A stretch of 64,000 nt of DNA, from positions 104,123,478 to 104,187,477 of the forward strand of contig CM066738.1 in the NCBI GenBank assembly GCA_033961575.1, written 5' to 3'. The notes beneath the pieces are model-generated. The model was not told where the DNA came from. It made no database searches and worked only from the letters and a program-made list of their open reading frames with translations. The position numbers and the translations under genes were made by a program. Positions 23,201 to 33,849 of this stretch are shown here, piece by piece (position 1 is the stretch's first letter; each line of letters opens with the position of its first letter). Source of the stretch: Aselliscus stoliczkanus. Lineage: Eukaryota; Chordata; Mammalia; Chiroptera; Hipposideridae.

Positions 23201-26193
23201 CAGGTTATTCTCTGGAACACCCCCCTTCTCCTATTTTTAAGGTAAAATCAAGGAACTCTTCAGCAAGGACACCATTAACAATGCGACCGTGCTGGTGCTG
23301 GTGAATGCTGTTTACTTCAAGGCCAAGTGGGAAAAATATTTTGAACGTGAAAACACAGTTGATGCACCTTTCTCTCTAAATGAGGTACTATATTAGAGCA
23401 TGGGGTTTTCTTGATATTCCACTCACAGTTTCCACTGAGAATGACTAACATAATCATACTGAAATCTAACACTTAGGCCTCTGGGTTACCATGTACATTG
23501 ATAATAAGAACATTTTGCTAGTAACAAAAATTAGTACCTGAATTTTATTGAACGTTTTTTGCCAGCCACTGCCCTGAGCATTTTCCTTTCATGATTCCAT
23601 TTGTTCCCCCAAATAACATTATGAAAATGAGAGTTGTTATTCTCATTTAGGAGTCGAAGGAAAGAAAATGCAAAAGTTAAGTAACTTAGCCAAATTCATG
23701 GGTTAGGATTCACATCTGTGAGTGTTTGCCTCAAAAACCCATGTCCTAAGCCACCAGGCCCTAGAATGGGAGAAAAGAGTCAAACCCCAGCCCAGCACTT
23801 GTTACTTTCTCAAGTGATTCACATCCTCATCTGTAGATTGATGACCTCCCCATGTACTGTGAAATTTTATGAGGTTTAAGGTGTCTGGGGCCGTGCCCTT
23901 TCCTGTGATGGAAGTCTGTGGAACAGGTGTTGTTATTTATTATGTATGTGACTATCATTTAACCAAGGCTCCCACTGGCCCTGTGGTGGTACCATGAAGT
24001 CCAGCGGGGTAGGGGGTCATGTGAAACCATGGGAGTTGGGTGGACAAGGCATGGAAGTTAGAGAGCTGCAGGGCTTGTTTCTGCTGGCGAGGCGGTGGGT
24101 AGATGCCTGGATAGACAGTCTACCAACGAATAGTTTTGGGCACTGAAGAACCCATTAAAACCATGGGAAGAGGAAGTTTTGGCAAGGTAAGAGTCAATTG
24201 ATCTGTGGGCTGATCACTGAGGACTCTCTCAGAGGACTCTCTGAGGTTGGGTCACTGGTGTGGCTCAGAACTTCCAACAAAGACCCTGCTCATCTTAACA
24301 GACCCCTGTTTTCAGGGAAGTTGGGAATCATGTGAGTTTGTAGGCTTATATGGCCGTCCTGTGACTTTCTACAGAATGAAAAGAAGACCGTGAAGATGAT
24401 GAATCAAAAGGGTCTGTTTAGAATCGGCTTCATAGAAGAGCTGAAGGCACAGATCCTTGAGATGCCCTATACCATGGAGAAGCTGAGCATGTTGGTCCTG
24501 CTGCCATCTCGGTCTGCAGATAACCTAAAGGGCCTGGAGGAGGTAAATCTTCATTTTCCTGTCTCCATAAAATGTGTCAGTATAGATCTCTGGAGAGCAG
24601 CACGATCTACCATCTACCATCCTGAGGCAGGATGGCACCTGAGCTGTCAGAGGTACCAAATAATATATGAGTCTGAATTCGATGAGCTCTATTTATTTCT
24701 CACTTGTTTAGAAGCAGTGGGTTAGGACTTTCCTCTCTAACCTCATTGTTCTCTGCAATCGTATTTTTCCAGACCAAAGAATCTCGATGGTGAATAACTT
24801 GAGAATTGCTACAAATGACATAGGGTTTCCTTTTCCCTGAATATCCTGACTGCTGACCTCTTATTCAGACTATTTTGCTATAGTTCTGTTAAAGTCCCTT
24901 TAGCTGAATCCTGCTTTGGGCCCTGTGCCTGGACAGCAGAGGAGATGCTGTTACTGGAATAGATTGCTTGTGAGATGGGAGTTAAAAAAGGTTGGGAAAG
25001 CTCAGCTTCATGTTGTCCTGAGGGGTAAAGAGACAGAGAAAGAGAGAAACACCAGTATAGTAATTACAATAATAGCAATTATTCAAAATTTATTATGTGC
25101 CTGCACTATGTTAAGTACTCTAAATGCATTATTTTGTTTAATCATTGCAAGAGCCTAATGGTATTATCTCTTTTTTTTTTCTGTGTCCTCAGCATCCTTT
25201 TATTTTTATTTTTTAAAATTAGTTTCAGGTGTACAAAACAATATAATAGTTAGACATTTACACCCCTCACAAAGTGATAACCGCCCTCCCCCAATCTACT
25301 CCCCCTCTGACGTCATATAGAGCTGTTACAATTCCATGGACTTCATTCCGTATGCTGTACTCCACGTCCTGTGACTTTGTATATATATTAAATTATAGTT
25401 GACATCATTATTATTCAGCTTCAGCTTCAGGTGTATAAGGACCCCAAATAGCCATGGCAATCTTATCTCTTTTTTATGCAACAAAAGGTTGAACTTCAGA
25501 ATGTTAAGGCTTGGTCAAGCTCACCCAACCTAATCAACTGAGCTTTTGCTAGACTGGTTGACACTAGTCTGTCAGACCCCAGAGAACACTGGAACTCAAA
25601 TCATCCTGTAAAGAGGAAAGAGATTTGCTTGGACGAACTTTAAATGAAATCAGAGTATTTTGAGGCATCGGGGAAAAACATGAAGATCTTCACTGACTGT
25701 TGAAATAGATTTGGGCCCTGTGAGGTAATTGGTACATTCTTTGCAGGCCCAGAATCTGACCCTAAACATTATTTTCTTCCTCCTGTAGCTTGAAAGAAAA
25801 GTCACCTATGAAAAAATAGTGGCCTGGAGCAGCTCAGAAATTATGTCAGAAAAATCAGTAGCCATCTCCTTCCCTCAGTTCACCCTGGAAGACAGCTATG
25901 ATCTCGTTCCAATTCTACAAGACATGGGCATCACAGATATCTTCGATGCAAAGAATGCTGATCTTACTGGAATCTCTCCCAACCCCAATTTGCACCTGTC
26001 AAAAGTTGTCCATAAAACTTTTGTGGAGGTGGATGAGAATGGCACGCAGGCCGTCGGAGCCACTGGGGCTGTCGGCTCGGTAATGTCTGCACCATCCGGG
26101 GAGACATTTAATGCCGATCACCCTTTTCTCTTTTTCATCAGACACAACAAAACCCAAACCATTCTCTTCTATGGCAGGGTCTGCTCTCCCTGA
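17481..26193 (+). CDS. SERPINB12: SERPINB12, clade B serpin protease inhibitor (7 coding exons)
   Basis: Join of 17481-17648, 19722-19856, 20660-20800, 22117-22234, 23242-23384, 24375-24542 and 25789-26193, giving about 425 residues. All introns are GT-AG and all junctions keep frame. The product starts MDSLIAANTKF without a signal peptide, as in cytosolic ov-serpins. It carries the serpin core: NIFF-P near residue 28, VNAVYFKAKW in coding exon 5, and HPFLFFIRH before the C-terminus, ending GRVCSP. The extended C-D loop region (coding exons 2-3, with EFSQNKSEEPDPC and YTLSIANRLYGEQEFPICQ) matches SERPINB12 as I remember it. SERPINB12 is known as an intracellular inhibitor of trypsin-like serine proteases. 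Here the inferred P1-P1' is Met390-Ser391 instead of Arg-Ser, so target specificity may differ. The shutter Ser of the NIFFSP motif is Cys31. Its neighbour downstream is SERPINB13, as in the human cluster. No frameshift or internal stop is seen, so the gene looks functional. Confidence 0.95.
18052..18100 (+). repeat. (CT)n microsatellite
   Basis: About 15 CT units followed by imperfect CTCC/CTCT. Intronic. Confidence 0.9.
18230..18815 (+). repeat. L2 LINE 3' region
   Basis: Order of segments matches the L2 3' end: CCTCACTCCAGCTCCAGTCA, CTGCCTCAGGGTCCTGGCT, TCTAGAGGGCAGGAATCATT and terminal GAATGAATGAA. Ancient, no ORF. Confidence 0.6.
19195..19440. mobile_element. Non-autonomous hAT-like DNA element
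   Basis: Text such as CATCACTGTCTAACACAAAC, GTAAAAAGAAATAGGTGAG, TTTTATTTAACCCAA and CATAGCCACATATGG near the other end. Recognised as a common old mammalian element; family name uncertain. Confidence 0.5.
19722..19856 (+). CDS. SERPINB12: SERPINB12 coding exon 2 (residues 57-101, C-D loop)
   Basis: Acceptor ATCACACAG/GTACTA and donor CTGCAG/GTGAGC, 135 nt, phase 0 at both ends. It begins VLHISEFSQNKSEEPDP, the characteristic start of the long SERPINB12 C-D interhelical loop. The loop is charged and low in hydrophobic residues, as expected of a surface insert. Confidence 0.92.
20244..20293 (+). repeat. (CA)n microsatellite
   Basis: About 25 uninterrupted CA units in SERPINB12 intron 2. Confidence 0.95.
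20660..20800 (+). CDS. SERPINB12: SERPINB12 coding exon 3 (residues 102-148)
   Basis: Acceptor TCCTTTTAG and donor CTGTCAG/GTGAGG, 141 nt, phase 0. It encodes AESSNDDVGFLSCYFGQ followed by the conserved YTLSIANRLYGEQ segment (helix D and strand 2A). The first residues still belong to the extended C-D loop; this part is the one I would expect to vary most between species. Confidence 0.92.
20801..22116 (+). other. SERPINB12 intron 3
   Basis: No extra exon seen. An L1 3' end lies at 21520-21730. Confidence 0.6.
21520..21730 (-). mobile_element. Old L1 3' UTR fragment
   Basis: Antisense L1 3' end: AGTGAGATATAAATTAACAT, GTATACAATTCAGTGGTATT and CTTTTTCATCACCCCAAACA. Confidence 0.65.
22117..22234 (+). 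CDS. SERPINB12: SERPINB12 coding exon 4 (residues 149-188)
   Basis: 118 nt, the invariant clade B size for this exon, entering in phase 0 and leaving in phase 1. Acceptor TTTAACAG/GAATAC and donor CCCAAG/GTAAGA. It encodes EYLDGVIQFYHTTVESVDF and RQEINFWVESQSQ (helices E-F), a typical serpin segment. Confidence 0.94.
22235..23241 (+). other. SERPINB12 intron 4
   Basis: Contains a MIR-like fragment at about 22640-22790 (CTTCTATCAAGAAAGGATAA). Otherwise unique. Confidence 0.5.
23242..23384 (+). CDS. SERPINB12: SERPINB12 coding exon 5 (residues 188-235)
   Basis: 143 nt, entering in phase 1. Acceptor ATTTTTAAG and donor AATGAG/GTACTA. It contains the conserved serpin strand 3A/breach sequence VLVNAVYFKAKW and ENTVDAPFSLNE. 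Confidence 0.94.
23525..23765 (-). repeat. MIR SINE in SERPINB12 intron 5
   Basis: Diverged MIR with GCCAGCCACTGCCCTGAGCA, AACATTATGAAAATGAGAG and AAGTTAAGTAACTTAGCCA. Confidence 0.6.
24375..24542 (+). CDS. SERPINB12: SERPINB12 coding exon 6 (residues 236-291)
   Basis: 168 nt, phase 0. Acceptor TTTCTACAG/AATGAA and donor GAGGAG/GTAAAT. It encodes TVKMMNQKGLFRIGFIEEL and LSMLVLLPS, the B-sheet segment found in all clade B serpins at this exon. Confidence 0.94.
24543..25788 (+). other. SERPINB12 intron 6
   Basis: Holds a MIR fragment (25060-25165) and an L1 3' end (25195-25440). No further exon. Confidence 0.55.
25195..25440 (-). mobile_element. L1 3' UTR fragment
   Basis: Antisense 3' end: AGTTTCAGGTGTACAAAACA, CACAAAGTGATAACC and TGCTGTACTCCACGTCCTGT. 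The same sequence recurs at 32865 and 54960. Confidence 0.75.
25789..26193 (+). CDS. SERPINB12: SERPINB12 coding exon 7 with reactive centre loop (residues 292-425)
   Basis: 405 nt including the TGA stop at 26191-26193; acceptor CTTCCTCCTGTAG. Contains LERKVTYEKIVAWSSSEIMS, then LEDSYDLVPILQDMGITDI, the reactive centre loop and [10 protein letters not shown]. The loop reads GTQAVGATGAVGSVMSAPSG. Counting Gly as P15 and Thr as P14, P1 is Met (26083-26085) and P1' Ser. The proximal hinge has Val at P11 and Gly at P10, where inhibitory serpins usually carry Ala. From memory human SERPINB12 has Arg-Ser here. Confidence 0.95.
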   Translation, partial: LERKVTYEKIVAWSSSEIMSEKSVAISFPQFTLEDSYDLVPILQDMGITDIFDAKNADLTGISPNPNLHLSKVVHKTFVEVDENGTQAVGATGAVGSVMSAPSGETFNADHPFLFFIRHNKTQTILFYGRVCSP

Positions 26194-27319
26194 AAGGAGC
26201 ACACTGTCCAGTACCTGGGAGCTGGAAGATAATTGCAGTCTTGCCTGGGATAACAGGAGCACTTGCATTTTTGCTAATATCTAAATTCGACCGAATTCCA
26301 GCATGGCTCTATTCTCCCTTCCTCCAGACATTGGCCTGTGTTTGCCTTGCTCTTCCTCTCACCCCATAGCTGATTTTTATCGAAGTCCATCTAGTATTGA
26401 AGGGTGCTTGCTGCCTCCCTAATCTTTCACCACCTGAAGCTTTCAAACACATACATTGAAAGGTCACTGTAATTGAGAATGATAATGACTTTAAATTACC
26501 TACTACCTTATAAGGGAATCCTGCAAGTTGAAATCTTTAGATCACTTCTAGGAGATGGCAAACTCAGAAGCCACTTTAACATGGGTGACAAGAGAAAATA
26601 TTTAAATGGAATGTGTTTTGCAAACTCAGTTCTGTTGCCACAGCAGTTAAAATTGTGTTGTGTCTGTCACTCATACATCTTCTGCTGTGTGGACAATGTC
26701 CTGTGAGGTGCTTCTCCCTTGGGAGAAAGTGGGGCTTGGGCGTAGACTTAAATGAGAGCTCAAGGATATAAAACTGCATGAACCAGCATTCAATTTGCAC
26801 AGAACAGGAGAATTTGTCTTGTGAATTTGACACTGACCTAGGAGAGTGGCAAGTGAATTTAAAAGAGATTAATCTTAGTTTTTCTTATTGACTCTTGTAG
26901 GCCATCATTGAAGCACTTCCCTCTGTCTCTTCTTCGGGAGAACTTTCATCTGTGGTTAGTTAATCCTAAATACCCAGCATGTTGATGTGGGGCAGGGGAA
27001 CACTGGCCTCACTGGGATGCTGGGCTCCACATGCCCCTCTCTGTGCTCTGGCCACACAAACCTGTTTATCCTCCTAGAGGCCTCGTGTCTGGTCACATTC
27101 CAAGAGCAGGCTGGGCCTGGGCAGGGTTGGAAACCCTTGTCAGAAAGGCTGCTGGCCTCATATCAAGCTCTAATCTACTAAAGCCTGATGCCTGAGTGTC
27201 CAAGACTCCAGGATGCTAAGATTCCAGGACCTTTGTTCTTTGATATGTCCTCCTGAATTCTTGATCTCTGTCTTAGCTAAATGCTCTGGAATGACCACTG
27301 ACATGCCTAGTTCAATAAA
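26194..27319 (+). other. SERPINB12: Probable SERPINB12 3' UTR ending near AATAAA
   Basis: Unique, repeat-poor sequence follows the stop codon. The first clear poly(A) signal is AATAAA at 27314-27319, and a second is at 27993-27998. Which is used cannot be told from sequence alone. Several short open frames here are chance. Confidence 0.4.
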
Positions 27320-28209
27320 TTGGTCAGCCTATCTTCTGTGGAGGTGAATTTCTGGTCTTGGTTGTGGTTCTGCTTCCCGTCTCTGACTTATGACCATCCC
27401 TCTCCCAGTTGCCACTGTGTTGGTTGGTTACATGTGGTTGTAGCAGTCTTGGCAGAAGACCATGGGTTCTTTACCTGCTCTCATGCTGGTCCTCTCCTCA
27501 CAATTCTCCTCTACACTGGCAATTTCTCTGTGCCGTGAGAGACAAGTTCCATGTTCTTCATACATGCTTGGTTATGGAACAAAAGAATTTCTCATTGGTA
27601 ATACGAGGCAGTTTCAGGTAGCATTTCCAAGTCCTTCACCCAGAGTGCACGTCCCACGGGTCAAATGTATCTCAGATAATCAAATCCTTAGTATCTCCTG
27701 TGGTTCCTTTTGGGGTTTTGAGGGCTGATTTCATGCTGACTTGGCATTACTACCAGATGCTGAGCTGGATAACCATGACCTATATCAAGGTGTGGCATTG
27801 TCCAGTATTGTTTATGTTTTTATTATTTTCCTTGAGGAACAAATCTTCTCATTTGTATTGGGGTTTCTCAGAATTTTAATGATGGGGGGAACTGTATCTA
27901 TTTATAAAATGATAAAGCATGAGAGTCTTAAATCTTTCTGTAAATCAGTAAATACATTCTGTACAAACCTTTGATTAAAATGTTTCTTAGCGAATAAATC
28001 ACTTTTGTCATTAAAATATGTACAATGTGTTGCCACCTGACTTTTTTAGAGATATAAATCTAACTTAAACATTTTTTCATCCAAAAATAAACAAATACAT
28101 AATCTATATAAAACTAACAATTCATCTCAGTTGCATAGGAAAGAGATACCTTGTGCCAGAAAAATTCTCCCAACTTTCCTCCATAATTGCGTTTGGAGGC
28201 ATACAAAAA
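27320..28209. other. Post-SERPINB12 spacer
   Basis: No repeat or gene recognised with confidence. May include more distal 3' UTR if the signal at 27993 is used. Confidence 0.35.
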
Positions 28210-29136
28210 TGTGGTGGTCCAGCTGTTGCGAGTCCAGGGGTTCCCTCAGGTGGAGATGGAGTCAGCGAGGGGAAAGAAGGGAGTGGAGACACCGGGGGAG
28301 TTTCAGAGAAGAAGTGTCACACTTTATTGCAATAACATGTCCTCTTTATAGGGACTTTTGAGAATTATCCAATCACCAGTTTAAGTTCCACATAGTTTTG
28401 ATGTATTTTTCTTTATTAAGACTTTTACAGTCTTTACTTCCTTATAATTGTTCTCCCCAGGGCACACTGTGACCTTTTCTACGTTTAAGGATAATCTCAT
28501 CTATGATAATCTCTTTATGACCCAGACTCAGTTTCTACATAGCACCTGAAGAATGGTTACCATGACTACCTAGTCCCAAATTCCAGCAGTAAGACTCACA
28601 GGGGCGTATACTGAGCTAAAGCTTCAGTGTCTGTTGCTACAACAATGTACAAGGCAAAGAATCCAATTAAGGCTATTGATTAACATAGCTCATGGTCAGC
28701 AAGTTGTCTCTTATTGGAACTCTCATGGCCTGGAGACCTTAGTCTCCAAGGAGACTTTTCACTGTGATTATCTTAGGCAAACGAGCTTAACGAATTGGTG
28801 TTATTATCAGTTTCTCATAGCCAGGATTATTGGTTTATGTGGCCAGGGGTCTGGGCCTCTGTTTCCAAGGGGCTTGAGTCCCCTATTTCTTAGTGCTGGG
28901 GTCCCCACGGAACTACCACCTGGCTTGGGTTGTCTCCCCTCTTTTCTAGGAGATCTTACCCATCGTTGCCTGTGTGGTTATCTCATTGGGGTACCAAAGG
29001 AACTTGCCATAAATACAGTGAAAGTACTGTCTCCTGTAGGATCTGATGTAGAGGAAAGGCACATGGATACACAGGAGTGGAGACTATAACTGACCATGAA
29101 ACCTTGTCATATATTGGGTGCTGACGGCTCCCAACA
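28210..29136 (-). mobile_element. Solo LTR of an endogenous retrovirus (class II-like)
   Basis: On the minus strand it starts TGTTGGGAGCCGTCAGCACC at 29136 and ends in CA at 28210. It is flanked by near-identical 6-bp repeats, CAAAAA (28204-28209) and CAAAAG (29137-29142). Minus-strand TATAAA lies at 28345-28350 and AATAAA at 28323-28328, giving U3-R-U5 order with a very short R. A 6-bp duplication, TGTTGGGAGCC start and short R are typical of class II (betaretrovirus-like) elements. No internal gag/pol/env sequence is present; the forward frame at 28634-29089 is chance. Confidence 0.75.
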
Positions 29137-29142
29137 CAAAAG

Positions 29143-31430
29143 ATGAAAACTCACAACAATTCTAAAACCTAAGGGATAGCCAGTGAGTCATCAGAACACA
29201 GAAGAAATATCTGCTGAGTAGAAGTTAATGGGACTGGATTGAAAGGCTTAGTCACCTGTGTCATGTCACCCGTGTGTCAGTCTGTCTTGTTTTCCTCACA
29301 CAGCTGCCTTCCCTTGAATTCAGAAGCACAAGATGTCTGCCAATCTAAATTCTGGACATCCACCTTTCTGTTTTTGTCCTTGCTATTATTTCCTAGGCTG
29401 TGTCACCCTGATCAGTTTGTTTTCTTCCTGTAGCCATGGGAAGACTGAAGGAAACTCCCAAGCATGACTCAGAGGAGGGTGAGGACAGGAATTGGCACTT
29501 TCCACCCCAGGCACTTTGGTCATCACAAGTAAAGCATTTTCCATAGGAAAAGGAGAGAAAGAGCCCAGGTGGCAATGTTTGGGTTTGTATATGTCATCTG
29601 TTCTCTCTGTTTGGAGTGTCAGAGAGTTAGGACATACAGGGAGCTGTGCATTCTAACAGCCCAGCAGACCTACACTGGATGAAAGCCTATGGGACACTTG
29701 GGAATTATGCTCCAAATGAGGAGCTCTCGACTCTTCATTCTTTTCACACCAGCAAAACTGACCCTTCAATAGGCAGGTGGAGGCAGACAGAGCATACCCA
29801 TCAGTAGGCTGCTCGAATGGCCAGAAAACCAGCCAGAGCATGAAACTCAGGGGAGTGAACTCCCCCATTTCTAGTTCAAAGTTACCTCCATCCAGAAACG
29901 TTGACAGGTAGAACAAGCAAAGCAATGTAGATTCCAAAACAATTGATTCATGCATGCTGACTATAAATATCTGGTAAGAGATCCTTGAGTGTGTAGTACC
30001 CAAAAGGCTCTCTAGTACTCTCTGATTCACAAGCCCTGTATGTTCTACTTTATTTCAACCCAAGCCATTCTTATGATTTCATACATTATCTAATGCATAT
30101 TCCCCCTTCAAACTCCTCCCCAGGTTTTCCTGGGGCTGGGGCAAGCCAGAATATGTGTTGCTGTATCCCTGATGCTATTTGCTTCTTTAGCCTGTGTGGC
30201 ATTTTTTTTTTTTTAATTACAATGTCGCTGCGGCAGAAGTCCTCTAACTGGGATGACAGGGTGAGGAAGCTGTGCAGTTGTCCCAGGGGATTTCTTTGTT
30301 CCACAGTTGAATGCTAACTTCTTCATCCACATTACTTATGTTGTATTCTTGTTTTCCCAAATCCACTGTCTTTTTCTTTTCTTTTCACTCAGTAAAAATA
30401 ACACAAAATTTTACCCATGTACACACACCTTTCACTAATGTATTCTCTGTACTTAATAATTAGTTAAAAATTTCCCATATTTTAATACACTGTAGTCCTT
30501 CTAAATAACGTTATGCATAATATGCATCAAACAATGCTTTAGCTACAGATGAGTGAGGAATTAAGAAGCAATCAAATCACAATAGTGGGGTTGAAAGAAA
30601 CTCTCACACCCTCTGATGATACACATAGGTTCTGAAGAGACCAACTCATACCCAAGGTTAAATAAATGGGAAATAAAAACAACAACTATAGGGTTATAAA
30701 AATGATAGGACCAAAAAAAGGAAGGGCTACATCATGGTATAGACAAAAAAATGAGACTTCACAAACACATTTATGGTAAGACCCAGAAGAGGGCTTCAGA
30801 CAATGTTTTGGCATGATCACTAGCATTTAAGAAAGAAAAAGAAAAACAAACAAACAAACAAACAAACAAAAGAAGGCATGATGATATCTATGGAATTGGA
30901 ATGGAAATCCATGAAGATAAACTGTGATAACATGTGAAAGAACTGAATGAAATATAGGAAGACTGCTAGGGAACTAAAAATACAATAGCCGAATTTAAAT
31001 AAATTTTAGAGTCAGTAAAGAAGCAAATGGGAAGCACTGGAAAGTTTAGTTTGTCATGAACAGGGTATATTTCAGTGTCTCCCTTAGAATGTATAGGAAA
31101 TACTGGGAGGGAAATTGGTAGACACAAAGAGAAAACAGAAACTAAATCCAATAATTACGATATTTCTGAGAATGGAAGCAGATTAACTGGATGAAATCAA
31201 TAATTAAAGATATAATTAAAAAAACAAGCTTTCTTAAGTTGGATAGTCACTTGATTACAGGGATTGATTTCCAAGAAAAATAACTGACATCCTAATAACC
31301 TTCAAAAATAAAAAGTTGAGAAAATTCTATTAGCATTTGGGCAAAAAAGAAAATCTATTTATGAAGAATAGCAATCAGATGGGCCCAGACGTTTGTGTTG
31401 TATTAAATTTTTTTTCCTTTCCTTTTTTTT
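29143..31430. other. Intergenic, no gene recognised
   Basis: Includes a (CAAA)n tract at 30845-30871 and A-rich L1-like debris from about 30540. Frames at 29653-30030 and 30086-30317 have no recognised features. Confidence 0.4.
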
Positions 31431-31434
31431 TTTT

Positions 31435-31754
31435 TTTGGCTTAAACTACAGACATTTATTTCCCATAGTTATGGAGGCTGGGATGTCCAAAGTCAAGGTG
31501 CCATTTGGTTCCTGGTAAGAGGCCCCTTCCTGGCTTAGAAAACCGGCTTCTCTCTGTCTCCCCACGTAGCAGAGAGGGAAAGCTCTGGTCTCCCTTCCTT
31601 TTTTATAAGGACAACAATCCTGTCATAGGGGCCTCATCCTCATGACCTCATTAAACCGAATTACCTCTCAAAGACTCTACCTCCAAACACCACCATGGGG
31701 TTAGGGCTTCAATGCATACATTTTGAGGGCACACAAACATTCCGTCCATAACAG
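31435..31754 (-). mobile_element. MaLR (MLT1-type) LTR
   Basis: Reverse orientation: TTATTTCCCATAGTTATGGA, CTGTCTCCCCACGTAGCAGA, CCTCATCCTCATGACCTCAT and the end CATTCCGTCCATAACA. Old solo LTR. Confidence 0.75.
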
Positions 31755-31759
31755 ACTCA

Positions 31760-32860
31760 AAGAGTCTTGTTTATATGGGTTTTGTCTATTGATATTTACT
31801 GTATTAGAAATTAAAATTGTGAAAAATTTTGCTTACAAATAATAAAAACTCATTACATATTAATATAGAATAAATTATCTGATAAAAACTAGTTTAGAAA
31901 GCAAAATTAGTGACAAAAATGGTATTCTTTTATATATTTTGCAAATCTCTTTTATGTCTGGCTTCATAAAAGACAGACATAAAAGACCAATCTATTGCCA
32001 TCTATATACATCATGAAACCTCTGGAAAAAGCAACTGTGTCCTCAAGAGAGAATCAGAGTAAAAAAGCACCCTCCCATCTTGTCTACTTTACTTTTTCCA
32101 CCTCCAACCTGACATTTCTAGTTCAGGTAATAATTTGTTGCCCTCATTGCATTTGACACATTTGTAATTTTTTCATTTACTCTTTTTTTTTTTTTTTGTC
32201 CAGTTGGCTCTCTTGGACTGTAACTTCCACAAAGAGGAAGGCCTACGTCCTACCTCTGCCTTGTCTATCACTGTTTCACATTAGTTCACACCCAGTGCTC
32301 AATATAAAACTGCTGAGAGAATGAAGTCAATGGAAGAAGGGATATAATCAAGGGAGATTTAAGTAATCGTAGTTGGTGAGAGTCACTGAGAGGATTAGTT
32401 GTAGTAGGGGGGATGTTGGGTGACATATTTTCTGATTATCTGGAACTGACAACAAGAACCCATAGGTGAAGACAGTCCCATTGCCAGGCCCTTAACTCCA
32501 TCCCCAGCTCCACATAAGCAGAACACTGGGAGGGAAGGGCAGTGATTGACAGTCAGAGGCATGCATAACGTTTATGGTCAGGAGTCTTTCTCCCCAATCT
32601 CTGTGATGGTGGGTGAGCGGGGAATGCTCCAAGGACTCTCACAGATCCAAAGGAATGAGTCAGGCTGAGCACATCTGTCATAAAGGGAGCTTGGCATCCT
32701 CCTCCCAGATGGATGCATGTCAAGGAACAACTTGTGGCTTGCCATTGGCACAAGGAGAGAGTGTGCAGAGGCGTTTTGGGGAGAGCATAACAAATATCCC
32801 CAAAGGAAGGGAAGGGGGTGTTCTTAAATATGAGACTGATGCTGCTTCTCATCTGGAGAT
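31760..32860. other. Intergenic, no gene recognised
   Basis: Unique-looking. Overlapping frames on both strands at 32553-32864 show no family resemblance. Confidence 0.35.
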
Positions 32861-32864
32861 TTAA

Positions 32865-33210
32865 AAAAAAAATTAGTTTCAGGCGAACTAAGCAATGTAG
32901 TAGTTAGACATTTACACCCATCACAAAGTGATAACTCCCTCCCCAGTCTACTACCCCTCTGGCATTGTATAGCTGTTGCAATACCATTGACTCTATTCCC
33001 TATGCTGTACTCCACATCCTGTGACAGTATGTACAAGGGGTGCCAAAAAATGTATACACATGACTTGTATTCATCTTTTATTACTGGTATACATTGAGTA
33101 TTACAATTTAATAATACATTTCTTCAAATGTGTGTACATTTTTTATCTCTCTCTCTCTAATTACAGTTGACATTCAATATTAAAGAATATCATGCCAAGT
33201 TGAGTTGAAA
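32865..33210 (-). mobile_element. L1 3' UTR fragment with nested mariner-like piece
   Basis: Same L1 end as at 25195 (CACAAAGTGATAACTCC, TGCTGTACTCCACATCCTGT). It is interrupted at 33034-33143 and resumes at AATTACAGTTGACATTC. Confidence 0.7.
33034..33143. mobile_element. Short mariner-like element inside the L1 fragment
   Basis: The left end reads GGGGTGCCAAAAAATGTATA; the right end, read on the other strand, starts AAAAATGTACACACATTTG. This inverted similarity and the insertion into L1 sequence suggest a Tc1/mariner-type miniature copy with a trimmed right end. Confidence 0.6.
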
Positions 33211-33574
33211 ATGCAACAGAAAAATCCTTTTCCAATATATTTTTGCATATGTGAATGTAGTATGCTTAATCCCTAGTACCTAGCCCCATGCCATAAACAT
33301 CATAGGAATTGCAATTAAATTCATGTTGTTTTGAATAAAATCCAGTGCAGAGACTCCAAAAAGTTAGTAAAGAAATTCCTTTAGTGAAAATATGATTTCA
33401 ATTGACAATCAAAAGAAGAGAAATTCTTAATTTTGAATTCTAATGATGTCCCAAAATTGTTGCCAGCCATGACTCTTCTCTTTAGCACTGATTTTTATTT
33501 TTTATAAATATAGTATCCAGGAATGGGGTGAGTTTCAATATCCAGAATAAGGCTGCAGCCATGAAATCTCTGAA

Positions 33575-33845
33575 TTGGAATGATAATAATACTTAATATT
33601 TATTATATTAAGTACTTATTGTGAACTGGTATTGATCAAAAGCCTTTATATGAGCTAGCCCATTTAATCCTCTTGATCATCCTAAGAAACTGGTTATTAT
33701 TATTATCTACACTTAACAGATAAGGAAACTGAGGCACAGAGAGATTAAAGTACTTTGTGTAAGGTCACTCAGGCAGCACATGGTCGGACTAGGATTTGAA
33801 CCAGGCAGTCTGGCTGAATATTATATAGGATTTTTAACCACTGCT
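33575..33845 (+). repeat. MIR SINE
   Basis: Well-preserved MIR core: CAGATAAGGAAACTGAGGCA, AGGTCACTCAGGCAGCACAT and GATTTGAACCAGGCAGTCTG. Confidence 0.75.
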
Positions 33846-33849
33846 CCTT

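Noticed and set aside
28634..29089. 151-residue + strand frame
   Set aside because: It lies antisense inside the solo LTR, so it is a chance frame, not a viral or host gene.
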